43,335 nucleotides of DNA from Bacteroidia bacterium (GTDB taxonomy: Bacteria; Bacteroidota; Bacteroidia; J057; JAIXKT01), in NCBI GenBank assembly GCA_026932145.1, contig JAIXKT010000007.1, positions 14,177-57,511 of the forward strand, in the 5' to 3' direction. The position numbers and the translations under genes were made by a program. Position 1 is the first letter of the stretch. Each line of letters begins with the position of its first letter. Shown here one piece after another: positions 23,950 through 31,949 of this stretch. Below the pieces are notes generated by a model. The model was given only the letters and a program-made list of their open reading frames with translations, had not been told where the DNA came from and did not search any database.

Positions 23950-26553
23950 CTAAAAACTGATGGAAAGGTTGAATCGAATACCGAAATTATACCGATACTT
24001 ACGTATTGGTAATGGCGGGGTAGGATTGTGGTAGTTTAAACGCCACACAAAATCGGTACGTAAGATTTTTAAGATATTTTCAATTCCGACACCGGCTTCC
24101 AAATAAGGCTGTTTATCAGGAGCCTGAATCGTCTGATTATTAATGTCTTTGTTAGCTTGTGTTAAAGTTCCGTAGGCAGCTCGGAGGGATAGTACCTCTT
24201 TAAGTTTCAGTTTTCGGATTAACGGAAACTTATTCAGAATCCACCCTTCAAGGTGGTGGTCAAAGCCGCCAACAAAGTATTGGTCAGCAATAAACTCATA
24301 AAAATACATTAAATTAAACCCTACCGGATCGTAGGTGCTGGAACGATTGGAGCCGGCAACAGATGCAAGTGCGCCCAGATTTGCCCCAATAGGATCCATA
24401 GCATAAGACTGGCTGCCGCGAAATACATACAAATTAGGATAAGGCAACACCCCAAAGACTTTTCCGGCTGTAAAAGTATAGTTAATATATCCAAAACGGC
24501 CTAATTTCATCTTATCAGTCATGGATAGCGCCATTTTCTGGTAATTAAAATCGCCACCGGATAAATGCAGTTCACGTAACCTTGAATTTGAAGCATAATG
24601 CCGAACCCCAACAGCTAAATCTAAGTAAAATTGCGGGAATCTTGAACCTGTATAAACTTTGCTGCCGCCTTTCAAGATATAACTTTCTTTGAATGAGATC
24701 CTTAAAGATGTTCCGAACTCTGTGTTTTGAAATTCATGGACTTTTCTGCCTTCGGAATTTGAATAGTAAAAATCCAACTCGGAAGAAGGCGTGAAGCTAC
24801 GTACTCGAGCATAAAAGATTCCAGATAAACCACGCATAATATCTGCATATAAACGCAGATTCGTTTCTGTAAAGTAATTCATCTGCCGAAGAGGAACCCT
24901 AAAAAGTAGAGATGTCATTAAACCTGTGCCATCATTAACGAAGTTAGGGTAGCCGGCTTGCTCTATTTCTTGGGTGCGATTTACCCCTACCTGAACTTTG
25001 GGTTTTATGGAAAGCTTATAGCTTATCTCAGCATTATATTTGAGCTTCCTATCTTTCCAGCCATAAGCGATGTGCCCGCCAAAATACCATTTTTTAGAAA
25101 AAGCAGTATTGGTATAAAGCCCAACCCTGTTTCGGGGACCTTCTATTACATTAAAAGTAAATAACTGAGAATAAGGCCCTACTGAAAAATATTTGAATTC
25201 TTTTTTACCGGTAGTAACAAATTCCATTGTGTTTACCACAACAGTCCAGATACTTTTTGTTTTGAGGGTATCAATTAAGTTATAGCCAAGTTGCTCACTA
25301 TGTTCTAAGGGAGAACGTCTGCTTTCTTTCCAATATTCTTTTTGTTTATCGCCTGCTCCGGTTTCAATTTCAAGGGTTTCTTTAAAAAATTTATCGTCTT
25401 TGGGTTGGTTTAGGGTATAGTTATATTTCATAGAGGAAGTTCGGCCGATAATGCCCACTTTATTAGGGTCGTTTTTGAAATTGACTTCTACGTCGCTTAG
25501 GGTTGTAACCCAGTTACCATTTACTTCGTCAGCTTGTGCGCGAATGCGAATACCTTCTACAAAGTTAATATTCGGGTCAGTATTCATTGTAAGGTCAATT
25601 TTTCTGACTCCCCAACGTTTGTTTTCGATATACATTCTACCCTTAAAAACGGCATCAAAGGGGCGTTTGGGATAAATTTCGATGCACCAAGTAGTGTCTC
25701 GGTCGGTTACTTCAAGTCCGGTAATAAAGTATTTATAGTTTCCAAAAGCTCCGTCAGCAACCGGATTCATAAACTGTTTCCCTAAAAAAGAAATATAGTT
25801 AGCAGATAGCGTAATCTCTGTCAGTAAACTTGAAAGTAGGTTATACTCATTATTTTCAACGCCCGATGCTTGGGAGGCTGATATTACTTCTTTTCGTTTA
25901 CCCGGTTTTTTGTAATATACTTTTGAGATAGTTTCAGAAATAAAGATAGCAAATTTATATCGTTGGTTTGTATCTATGACGGCAGAATCGCCTGCGTGTG
26001 CGCGTAAAAAACCGCCAATTGGCTTTAATAAACCCTTATCTAAACGGTCTTCTTTGATATTATCTAAGGTAATGACCAATTTATTGTAAGCATCATGTTC
26101 ATAGGCTTCTAGCTTATCCATACTATTTTCGCGCCGGTGCTTAATGGCATTGCGAACGATTCTATCTGCGGGGTTTTCTCCAGGCGTAATTACGACCTCT
26201 TCCAACGTACTGGATAAGGGCTTCAGAAAAAACCTAAGTCCTGTAACGTCTTTATCCTGAACCAAAATAGTATCACGAAAAGGCTCATAACCCAAATATT
26301 TTATTTCAAAAATATATGTCCCGTTTCGTAAAGAAAAGAAAAACTCTCCGTCTAAATTGGTATTAGTTCCGGTGGGCGTGCCGGCAATCATGACCGGAAC
26401 TAAGGGCATGACCTCATCTGTAACAGAATCAATAACTACTCCGGAAACTTTGTATTTGGGTAATACTTGCGGTTGTGCATAAACAACACTTAAATAGCTA
26501 ATTATCAGTATATTAAAAACTATACTGTAATATATTTTTTTGGAAAAACCCAC
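23950..26553 (-). CDS. DUF5686 outer-membrane protein with carboxypeptidase-regulatory-like domain
   Basis: An 867-residue envelope protein typical of Bacteroidota. A signal peptide of about 27 residues (ending VYAQ) precedes a carboxypeptidase-regulatory-like domain (about 33-115; KVSGVVIDSVTDEVMPLVPVMI), seen also in SusC-type proteins. The rest matches DUF5686: RIVRNAIKHRRENSMDKLEAYEHD, then many amphipathic strands that make a large barrel and a terminal YRYNFGIRFNLSISF. The start is GTG at 26553 and its promoter box TAACTTTG (26558-26565) is 4 bases upstream. It converges on the Omp85 gene with 3 bases between stop codons. Function unknown; outer-membrane location is inferred. Confidence 0.85.
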   Translation of the reverse strand: MGFSKKIYYSIVFNILIISYLSVVYAQPQVLPKYKVSGVVIDSVTDEVMPLVPVMIAGTPTGTNTNLDGEFFFSLRNGTYIFEIKYLGYEPFRDTILVQDKDVTGLRFFLKPLSSTLEEVVITPGENPADRIVRNAIKHRRENSMDKLEAYEHDAYNKLVITLDNIKEDRLDKGLLKPIGGFLRAHAGDSAVIDTNQRYKFAIFISETISKVYYKKPGKRKEVISASQASGVENNEYNLLSSLLTEITLSANYISFLGKQFMNPVADGAFGNYKYFITGLEVTDRDTTWCIEIYPKRPFDAVFKGRMYIENKRWGVRKIDLTMNTDPNINFVEGIRIRAQADEVNGNWVTTLSDVEVNFKNDPNKVGIIGRTSSMKYNYTLNQPKDDKFFKETLEIETGAGDKQKEYWKESRRSPLEHSEQLGYNLIDTLKTKSIWTVVVNTMEFVTTGKKEFKYFSVGPYSQLFTFNVIEGPRNRVGLYTNTAFSKKWYFGGHIAYGWKDRKLKYNAEISYKLSIKPKVQVGVNRTQEIEQAGYPNFVNDGTGLMTSLLFRVPLRQMNYFTETNLRLYADIMRGLSGIFYARVRSFTPSSELDFYYSNSEGRKVHEFQNTEFGTSLRISFKESYILKGGSKVYTGSRFPQFYLDLAVGVRHYASNSRLRELHLSGGDFNYQKMALSMTDKMKLGRFGYINYTFTAGKVFGVLPYPNLYVFRGSQSYAMDPIGANLGALASVAGSNRSSTYDPVGFNLMYFYEFIADQYFVGGFDHHLEGWILNKFPLIRKLKLKEVLSLRAAYGTLTQANKDINNQTIQAPDKQPYLEAGVGIENILKILRTDFVWRLNYHNPTPPLPIRKYRYNFGIRFNLSISF

Positions 26554-26557
26554 TTTA

Positions 26558-26565
26558 CAAAGTTA
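26558..26565 (-). promoter_or_regulatory. Leaderless-type promoter box of the DUF5686 gene
   Basis: On the minus strand TAACTTTG is followed by TAAA and then the GTG start, a gap of 4 bases. No -33 TTG is clear. Confidence 0.5.
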
Positions 26566-26599
26566 ATAGGATTTAAAATTGAATAAAATAAATATATTT

Positions 26600-27238
26600 T
26601 CACAACGAAAAGCTACTGCATATTCTTACGGCTCCGGCTTCGATACAGGCGGTGGCGTTCTCTCTGGTTAGGATTTTTCCGCAGGCTTTTATACCAATAT
26701 TTTTATCTAAATACTGCGCAAGCAACTCTATTTTTTGTGGGTTAATAGTTGTTTGCAGGGTATCGGTAGAGGTTTTGATAAAATCGACTTCGGTATTTTT
26801 TGAAATTTGGCAGAGATGTTTTAGTTTTAGATCGTCCCATAAATCAAGTTCAATGATAATTGTTAATGCAATATCTTCATCATCGGTTAATTTTTTAAAA
26901 GACAAGATTTCTGATTCTACAGATTTCCAGTTATTAGCATGGATATTTCCTAAGTTCAGCATGACCTCTATTTCGTGTGCTCCGTTTTCGATAGCATCAG
27001 ATATTTCTAATAATTTAACTTGGTTAGAAACGTAACCCATTGGGAAAGAGATTACTGTGCAGACACAAACGTCAGTATCAGCGAGGTAGTTTCGGGCAAT
27101 TTGGGTAAAACTTGGCGGGATACAAACGAAGCCGTAGCGGTTTAGGTTTGCGGTGCTACATAGCAAATCTATTTCCGGTTCTATAACGTCAGCCCGAAGT
27201 AACATCAAGTCTATCTGCGCGTTTTTTAACACTTCCAC
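26600..27238 (-). CDS. deoC: Deoxyribose-phosphate aldolase-like protein (divergent DeoC)
   Basis: A DeoC/LacD-type TIM-barrel aldolase; the family splits deoxyribose-5-phosphate into glyceraldehyde-3-phosphate and acetaldehyde. The barrel blocks are present: VCVCTVISFPMGY, GAHEIEVMLNLGN, VDFIKTSTD (Schiff-base Lys position) and GIKACGKIL. Several usually fixed residues differ: the Asp of the DEID/DEVD motif is Glu, the Thr-Gly after the catalytic Lys is Thr-Asp, and the GG of the second motif is GK. The GTG at 27238 matches the usual family N-terminus; a GTG at 27295 is the longer alternative and overlaps mazG by 38 bases. It is downstream of mazG. It may have altered activity or substrate. 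Confidence 0.72.
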   Translation of the reverse strand: MEVLKNAQIDLMLLRADVIEPEIDLLCSTANLNRYGFVCIPPSFTQIARNYLADTDVCVCTVISFPMGYVSNQVKLLEISDAIENGAHEIEVMLNLGNIHANNWKSVESEILSFKKLTDDEDIALTIIIELDLWDDLKLKHLCQISKNTEVDFIKTSTDTLQTTINPQKIELLAQYLDKNIGIKACGKILTRENATACIEAGAVRICSSFSL

Positions 27239-27257
27239 AGAAATAATTCCAAAATAA

Positions 27258-28034
27258 TCAGTGTTTAGATTCTTGCCAAAGCTCTTCCATTTCACTTAGA
27301 GTAAGCTCTTTAAGTGTTTTTCCTTGTTCTAATGATTGGGTCTCCATCCACTGAAAGCGTTGCTTAAACTTTTTGTTTGTTTTTTCTAAGGCGGTGTCTG
27401 GGTTGATATTCAGGAGTCTGGCATAGTTGATGGCTGCGAATAATAAATCTCCGACTTCCGCTTCTAAGTGTTCTGTTTTTTGTTCATTTATAGCTACTTG
27501 AATTTCGGATAGTTCTTCATGGATTTTTTCTAATGCGCCATTTGCATTTGGCCAGTCGAAGCCGATAGCTGCGGCTTTTTCTTGAATGCGCCATGCTTTT
27601 AGCACTGAGGGCATTCCGTCTGGAACTCCGGCTAAAACAGATTTTTTCCCCTCTTTCAGTTTCAGTTGCTCCCAATTTTGCTTTACTTCTGCTTCGTTTG
27701 CTACCTGAACTGTTCCGTATATATGTGGGTGCCTTGAAATCAATTTGTTACATAGGTTTGTTAAGACGTTTTCTATGGTAAACTGTTGCTGTTCTGCGGC
27801 TATTTTGGCATAAAATAAGATATGGAGCAATATGTCTCCAAGTTCTTCACACACAGCGGGAGCATCTTCGGCAAGTAGTGAGTCATTGAGTTCAAAAACC
27901 TCTTCCAAAGTTAAGGGTCTGAGGGTTTGCCATGTTTGCACTTTATCCCAAGGGCATTTTTCACGAAGTTCATCAAGAATGTTTTTTAACTTAAAGAACG
28001 GATGTGCAGAGTTTTGGGTTAAAGTTTCTTCCAT
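27258..28034 (-). CDS. mazG: Nucleoside triphosphate pyrophosphohydrolase MazG
   Basis: A 258-residue MazG with two all-alpha domains. It hydrolyses (d)NTPs, including damaged or excess nucleotides, to the monophosphate. The N-terminal domain shows CPWDKVQTWQTL, the acidic metal-binding motif LEEVFEL, then CEELGDILLHILFYAKIA and SRHPHIYG. The C-terminal domain repeats the fold: EELSEIQVAI, HLEAEVGDLLFAAINYARL. Both domain signatures are complete and length is normal. Its start overlaps the preA stop by 16 bases, and it is followed by the deoC-like gene, so preA, mazG and deoC are one transcription unit of nucleotide and pyrimidine metabolism. Confidence 0.94.
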   Translation of the reverse strand: MEETLTQNSAHPFFKLKNILDELREKCPWDKVQTWQTLRPLTLEEVFELNDSLLAEDAPAVCEELGDILLHILFYAKIAAEQQQFTIENVLTNLCNKLISRHPHIYGTVQVANEAEVKQNWEQLKLKEGKKSVLAGVPDGMPSVLKAWRIQEKAAAIGFDWPNANGALEKIHEELSEIQVAINEQKTEHLEAEVGDLLFAAINYARLLNINPDTALEKTNKKFKQRFQWMETQSLEQGKTLKELTLSEMEELWQESKH

Positions 28035-29371
28035 ATTTTTTGTTTTTTAAGGTGTGTTAATGCTTGGGCGGGTTCAGGAACGTGGTGGCCGTTTCCTCCG
28101 GCTTTAGTATCTTCAAAGGTAGTTGGTATTTGGTTCGTTGCGGCTTTATGTTGCCATGTTTCGGGTTGAATACTTGGGTCATCTTTGCGTATCATGGTGA
28201 TACAATTTTCGACAGGGCAAACTAAGGAACATAAGTTACAGCCTACGCAGTTTTCTTCTTGGATAATGGGGATTCGGGTGCCTTCTTGCAGGGCAATAGC
28301 TTGGTGTGCTCCGTCTTCGCAAGCAATGTAGCATAGCTGGCAGCCAATACATTTTTCAGGATTAATGTTGGCTACAATTTTATAGTTTAGGTTAAGTTGC
28401 CCCCAGTCTTTCACATTAGTTAATGCTTTTCCTTGAAAATCAGCTATTTTACTGAATCCTTTTTGGGTCATATAGTTTTTCAAGCCGGATGTTAAATCAT
28501 CAATGATTCCGAATCCGTGGTGCATAACGGCGGTACAAACTTGAACGGTTCCGGATCCCAGCAGGATATATTCAACGGCATCTCGCCATGTTTCTATTCC
28601 GCCGATTCCGGATATAGGGAGGTTCACAGCAGGGTCTAAGGCGCAGTTTTTGACCATATTTAGCGCAATTGGCTTAACAGCAGGGCCGCAATAGCCTCCG
28701 TTTGTGCTAAGCCCATCTACGGTAGGAGTAGGCACAAAATGATCTATATCAACATTTATGATGCTTTGAATTGTGTTGATGAGCGAGATGGCGTTTGCGC
28801 CGGCTTCTTTGGCGGCAGCAGCCGGCTCGGTAATATCTGAAATATTGGGTGTCAGTTTAACGATAACCGGAATCCGAGCTACTTCCATTACCCAGCCAAC
28901 TATCGTTTTTAGTACTTTGGGTTCTTGGCCAACGGCTGAACCCATTCCGCGTTCGCACATACCATGCGGACAGCCAAAGTTGAGTTCTAAGCCGTCTGCA
29001 CCCGCATTTTGAGCATCTTTAACAATTTGATGCCACTCTTCACGGGTATTAACCATCAATGACGCAATAACGGCATGGTTCGGAAAGTGCTTTTTTACTT
29101 CTTCTATCTCCCGTAGATTTACCGATAATGGCCTGTCTGAAATCAACTCAATATTATTCAGCCCAACTAAGCGAGTCCCTCTATAATTAAAGCCCCCATA
29201 TCTACTTGAAACATTGATAATTGGAACACCAAGCGTTTTCCAGACAGCCCCTCCCCAGCCCTTATCAAAGGCTTTCATTACCTGATATCCCGAATTTGTG
29301 GGGGGCGCAGAAGCCAACCAAAAAGGATTGGGAGACTGTATGCCCGCAAAGTTTACCGATATATCTACCAT
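28019..29371 (-). CDS. preA: NAD-dependent dihydropyrimidine dehydrogenase, subunit PreA
   Basis: A 450-residue PreA. With PreT it reduces uracil and thymine reversibly. The N-terminal two-thirds are a dihydroorotate-dehydrogenase-like FMN barrel: FAGIQSPNPFWLASAPPT, NFGCPHGMCERGMGSAVGQ (Cys nucleophile) and ISGIGGIETWRDAVEYI. The C-terminal part has two 4Fe-4S motifs, CIGCQLCYIACEDG and CVGCNLCSLVCPVENC. No preT is in the window; its partner must be elsewhere. The promoter box TAGGTTTG (29376-29383) is 4 bases before the ATG, so the transcript should be leaderless. It heads a unit with mazG and deoC. Confidence 0.93.
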   Translation of the reverse strand: MVDISVNFAGIQSPNPFWLASAPPTNSGYQVMKAFDKGWGGAVWKTLGVPIINVSSRYGGFNYRGTRLVGLNNIELISDRPLSVNLREIEEVKKHFPNHAVIASLMVNTREEWHQIVKDAQNAGADGLELNFGCPHGMCERGMGSAVGQEPKVLKTIVGWVMEVARIPVIVKLTPNISDITEPAAAAKEAGANAISLINTIQSIINVDIDHFVPTPTVDGLSTNGGYCGPAVKPIALNMVKNCALDPAVNLPISGIGGIETWRDAVEYILLGSGTVQVCTAVMHHGFGIIDDLTSGLKNYMTQKGFSKIADFQGKALTNVKDWGQLNLNYKIVANINPEKCIGCQLCYIACEDGAHQAIALQEGTRIPIIQEENCVGCNLCSLVCPVENCITMIRKDDPSIQPETWQHKAATNQIPTTFEDTKAGGNGHHVPEPAQALTHLKKQKIWKKL

Positions 29372-29375
29372 AGAG

Positions 29376-29383
29376 CAAACCTA
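29376..29383 (-). promoter_or_regulatory. Leaderless-type promoter box of preA
   Basis: TAGGTTTG (minus strand) lies 4 bases upstream of the ATG at 29371. A TTTTG 16 bases further upstream may serve as a slightly close -33. The same core TATGTAGGTTTGC occurs before the GNAT gene at 37636-37643. Confidence 0.5.
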
Positions 29384-29488
29384 CATAAAAATTTAATGCC
29401 AAAATAGCACCAAACCACCGGTATTTTTAATACCAGATTTTTCTTTTACCGATAGATCCGATTAAATAAAAAATACCCCGAAATTTTA

Positions 29489-29496
29489 TATCTTTG
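29489..29496 (+). promoter_or_regulatory. -7 promoter box of the paaA gene
   Basis: TATCTTTG matches TAnnTTTG. It is 21 bases before the ATG at 29518 and covers the in-frame TTG at 29494, which is therefore not a real start. No good -33 TTG is seen. Confidence 0.45.
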
Positions 29497-29517
29497 TTCG
29501 TTGTATCAAACCAAAGT

Positions 29518-30507
29518 ATGTACGGAAATATAAGTATCGTTGAATTGGAAAATTATGGGAAACAACCCCATGAAGAAGACCAGACCAAGTTAGCTGAATT
29601 TGAAACCAGAATAAGCAAGGGAGAAAAAATTGAACCCAAAGATTGGATGCCTTATGAATATCGCCGACAATTGTTGCGAATGATAGAACAACACGCTCAT
29701 TCTGAGATAATTGGAGCATTACCCGAAGGCACATGGATAACTCGCGCACCCAACTTTAAACGTAAATTAGCTCTAATGGCTAAAGTTCAGGATGAAGTAG
29801 GCCATGCGCAACTCCTGTATGCGGCTGCTGAAACACTTGGAAAATCCAGAGAAGAAATGATTAACGACTTATTATCCGGAAAATCCAAGTATTCTAATGT
29901 TTTCAACTATCCGGCAGTTACTTGGGCAGATTCTGCCGTTATAGCTTGGCTCATTGACGCAGGAGCTATTATCAATCAAGTGATTAACTCCAAAGGCTCC
30001 TATGGTCCATATTGCCGTGCCTTAGAAAGAATTTGCTATGAAGAATCTTTTCATTTAAAATATGGCCATGATAATTGTGTGCATTTAGCTACCGGTACTC
30101 CCAAGCAGCGACAGATGCTTCAAGAAGCTCTAACCCGCTGGTGGCCACCGGTTATGCACTTTTTTGGCCCGCCCGATAAAATATCCCAGCATACCCAAAC
30201 ACTCATGAAATGGCAACTCAAATTGGCCTCTAACGACTCCATGCGCCAAGAATTTCTGAACACATACGTCCCCAAAATAGGAGAATTGAGCTTAACTATC
30301 CCTGACCCAAATCTAAAAAAAGATGCTCAAACTGGTGTTTGGACTTATACTGAACCTGACTGGGAGGAGTTTATGCGCGTTATCAATGGAGATGGCCCCT
30401 GCAATAAAGAACGTATTGCAGTGCGCCGAATGGCAGAAGAACGCGGAAGATGGGTGAGAAATGCCCTCAAAATCCCACAAGAAAAATACGTAGCTCCACT
30501 TGCCTAA
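29518..30507 (+). CDS. paaA: Phenylacetyl-CoA epoxidase catalytic subunit PaaA (orphan)
   Basis: A 329-residue ferritin-like di-iron protein, the catalytic subunit of the multicomponent epoxidase that makes ring-1,2-epoxyphenylacetyl-CoA. Iron-binding motifs are visible as [24 protein letters not shown] and [11 protein letters not shown], the two ExxH motifs being EVGH and ESFH. The [16 protein letters not shown] block is diagnostic. Normally paaA lies with paaB, C, D and E; here the next genes are cell-envelope genes and none of those subunits is nearby, so the locus is separated or the protein has another use. I chose the ATG at 29518 because the TTG at 29494 overlaps the promoter box. Family is sure; the role is not. 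Confidence 0.9.
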   Translation: MYGNISIVELENYGKQPHEEDQTKLAEFETRISKGEKIEPKDWMPYEYRRQLLRMIEQHAHSEIIGALPEGTWITRAPNFKRKLALMAKVQDEVGHAQLLYAAAETLGKSREEMINDLLSGKSKYSNVFNYPAVTWADSAVIAWLIDAGAIINQVINSKGSYGPYCRALERICYEESFHLKYGHDNCVHLATGTPKQRQMLQEALTRWWPPVMHFFGPPDKISQHTQTLMKWQLKLASNDSMRQEFLNTYVPKIGELSLTIPDPNLKKDAQTGVWTYTEPDWEEFMRVINGDGPCNKERIAVRRMAEERGRWVRNALKIPQEKYVAPLA

Positions 30508-30691
30508 AAAACTGGTTTTAAATCAAAACGCATAAAAGCGAAAGAACCCTAAATGAAGATTTTTGGGTAGGGCATTACTGTTTTCTTATCTCTTAAAAAG
30601 ATAGGATTTAGCATCGCTTTAAGCGATAAGTTATCAACAGTCTTGTATAAAAAAACCGATATTGTTGATTATTTCTTTATGTGAAAACAAC

Positions 30692-30699
30692 TATATTTG
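30692..30699 (+). promoter_or_regulatory. -7 promoter box of the wecA-like gene
   Basis: TATATTTG matches TAnnTTTG and overlaps an in-frame TTG at 30697. The start at ATG 30763 is therefore preferred. A TTG lies 25 bases upstream, a little far for a -33. Confidence 0.45.
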
Positions 30700-30762
30700 T
30701 GGAGACATTTTACCTCTCAAAAAGTATCGACTGAATTTTACCTCTCTTATGCTTATTCAACT

Positions 30763-31935
30763 ATGTTGGTAGATTTATTCCCTATAGGACTTGGAGGAGG
30801 GGTTCGTTTTGGGGTGATTATGTTCATTTCTATGTGTTTTTTAGCAGGCTTTTCGTACGTAATCAATCTTATATTTATTCGTTTTTCCCAGAAGCTTGGA
30901 ACCAATAATTACTCAGCAGTTTCCCAAGATCGTTGGTCAAAGATGCCCAAACCTATTGTAGGAGGGCTTTCTTTCTATTTGATTTTTTTGATTTCATCTC
31001 AATTAGCTGGAATATTCGGTTTTGGGTATTTTTCAGATAATCAATTCTTAGCTCTGGTGTTATCTGCTTCGGTAGGTTTTTTTGTTGGTTTGCAAGATGA
31101 TGCCTATAATACACGCCCATTCATTAAATTTTTAGGCCAATTTTTATGTGGCTTGATTTTAATAATCTTTGGAAATAGTATTCATTTAACGGATAATATT
31201 ATACTTGATTCATTACTAACGATTTTTTGGGTAGTTGGAATCATGAATTCGATTAATATGCTGGATAATATGGACGGTATTACGGCTAGTGTTTCACTTA
31301 CCATTTTAGCGGCAGTATTATTGATTAACTACTCATCTGGTGGCGGTTTTGGGCTTATTGAATGGACAATCTTGGCTACTATTGCTGCTTTAGCTGGCTT
31401 TTTGATGTTAAACTACTCACCATCAAAATTATACATGGGGGATACCGGCAGCCAATTTTTAGGAGCATTATTAGCTTTTGCGGGCATTAAATATCTTTGG
31501 AATCAGCCACTTATTAATTGTGATTTTGCTGCAATCCATCAATTATTACTTCCGGTACTTATCTTTTTAGTGCCTATAATGGACACTTCTTTTGTTTCTG
31601 TTGCGCGAATAAAGCGTGGCCAGTCTCCTTTTGTGGGCGGAAGAGACCATACAACGCACCACCTACATTATTTTGGAATTACAGAAAAATTAATACCGAT
31701 TACTTTGTCTGCTATCACAATTCTATCAACCATAATAGTAATAGCAATACAACTCGCCGGTTCTCAATGGCAGATTAGTTTATACTTGTTTGGAGCTATC
31801 TTTATTATTATTGTAGTGCTAACAATGTTGTATTTTTATCAGAAAGGATTGATAATTAAGCAACAAGAAGCAGAATCCAATTATTCAAATCAAAATAACT
31901 CTACCTCTTCATTAACTTCGGCAGTGCTGAACTAA
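30763..31935 (+). CDS. WecA/TagO-type undecaprenyl-phosphate glycosyl-1-phosphate transferase
   Basis: A 390-residue polytopic membrane protein of glycosyltransferase family 4 (MraY/WecA). It starts lipid-linked glycan synthesis by putting a sugar-1-phosphate (probably GlcNAc-1-P) on undecaprenyl phosphate. Catalytic loops are seen as GLQDDAYNTRPF, NSINMLDNMDGI, LYMGDTGSQFLGALLA and the C-terminal HHL-type motif GRDHTTHHLHYFG, which separates WecA-like members from MraY. About ten or eleven hydrophobic segments. The ATG at 30763 is preferred over TTG 30697 because of the promoter box. A family 4 glycosyltransferase gene follows within 15-20 bases. Confidence 0.88.
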   Translation: MLVDLFPIGLGGGVRFGVIMFISMCFLAGFSYVINLIFIRFSQKLGTNNYSAVSQDRWSKMPKPIVGGLSFYLIFLISSQLAGIFGFGYFSDNQFLALVLSASVGFFVGLQDDAYNTRPFIKFLGQFLCGLILIIFGNSIHLTDNIILDSLLTIFWVVGIMNSINMLDNMDGITASVSLTILAAVLLINYSSGGGFGLIEWTILATIAALAGFLMLNYSPSKLYMGDTGSQFLGALLAFAGIKYLWNQPLINCDFAAIHQLLLPVLIFLVPIMDTSFVSVARIKRGQSPFVGGRDHTTHHLHYFGITEKLIPITLSAITILSTIIVIAIQLAGSQWQISLYLFGAIFIIIVVLTMLYFYQKGLIIKQQEAESNYSNQNNSTSSLTSAVLN

Positions 31936-31949
31936 AAGATTTTAAGGCT

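Noticed and set aside
30614-30640. Possible DnaA box (TTATCAACA) and hairpin near 30614-30640, as for a replication origin
   Set aside because: Only one imperfect box, no cluster of boxes, no AT-rich unwinding repeats and no dnaA or dnaN gene nearby.
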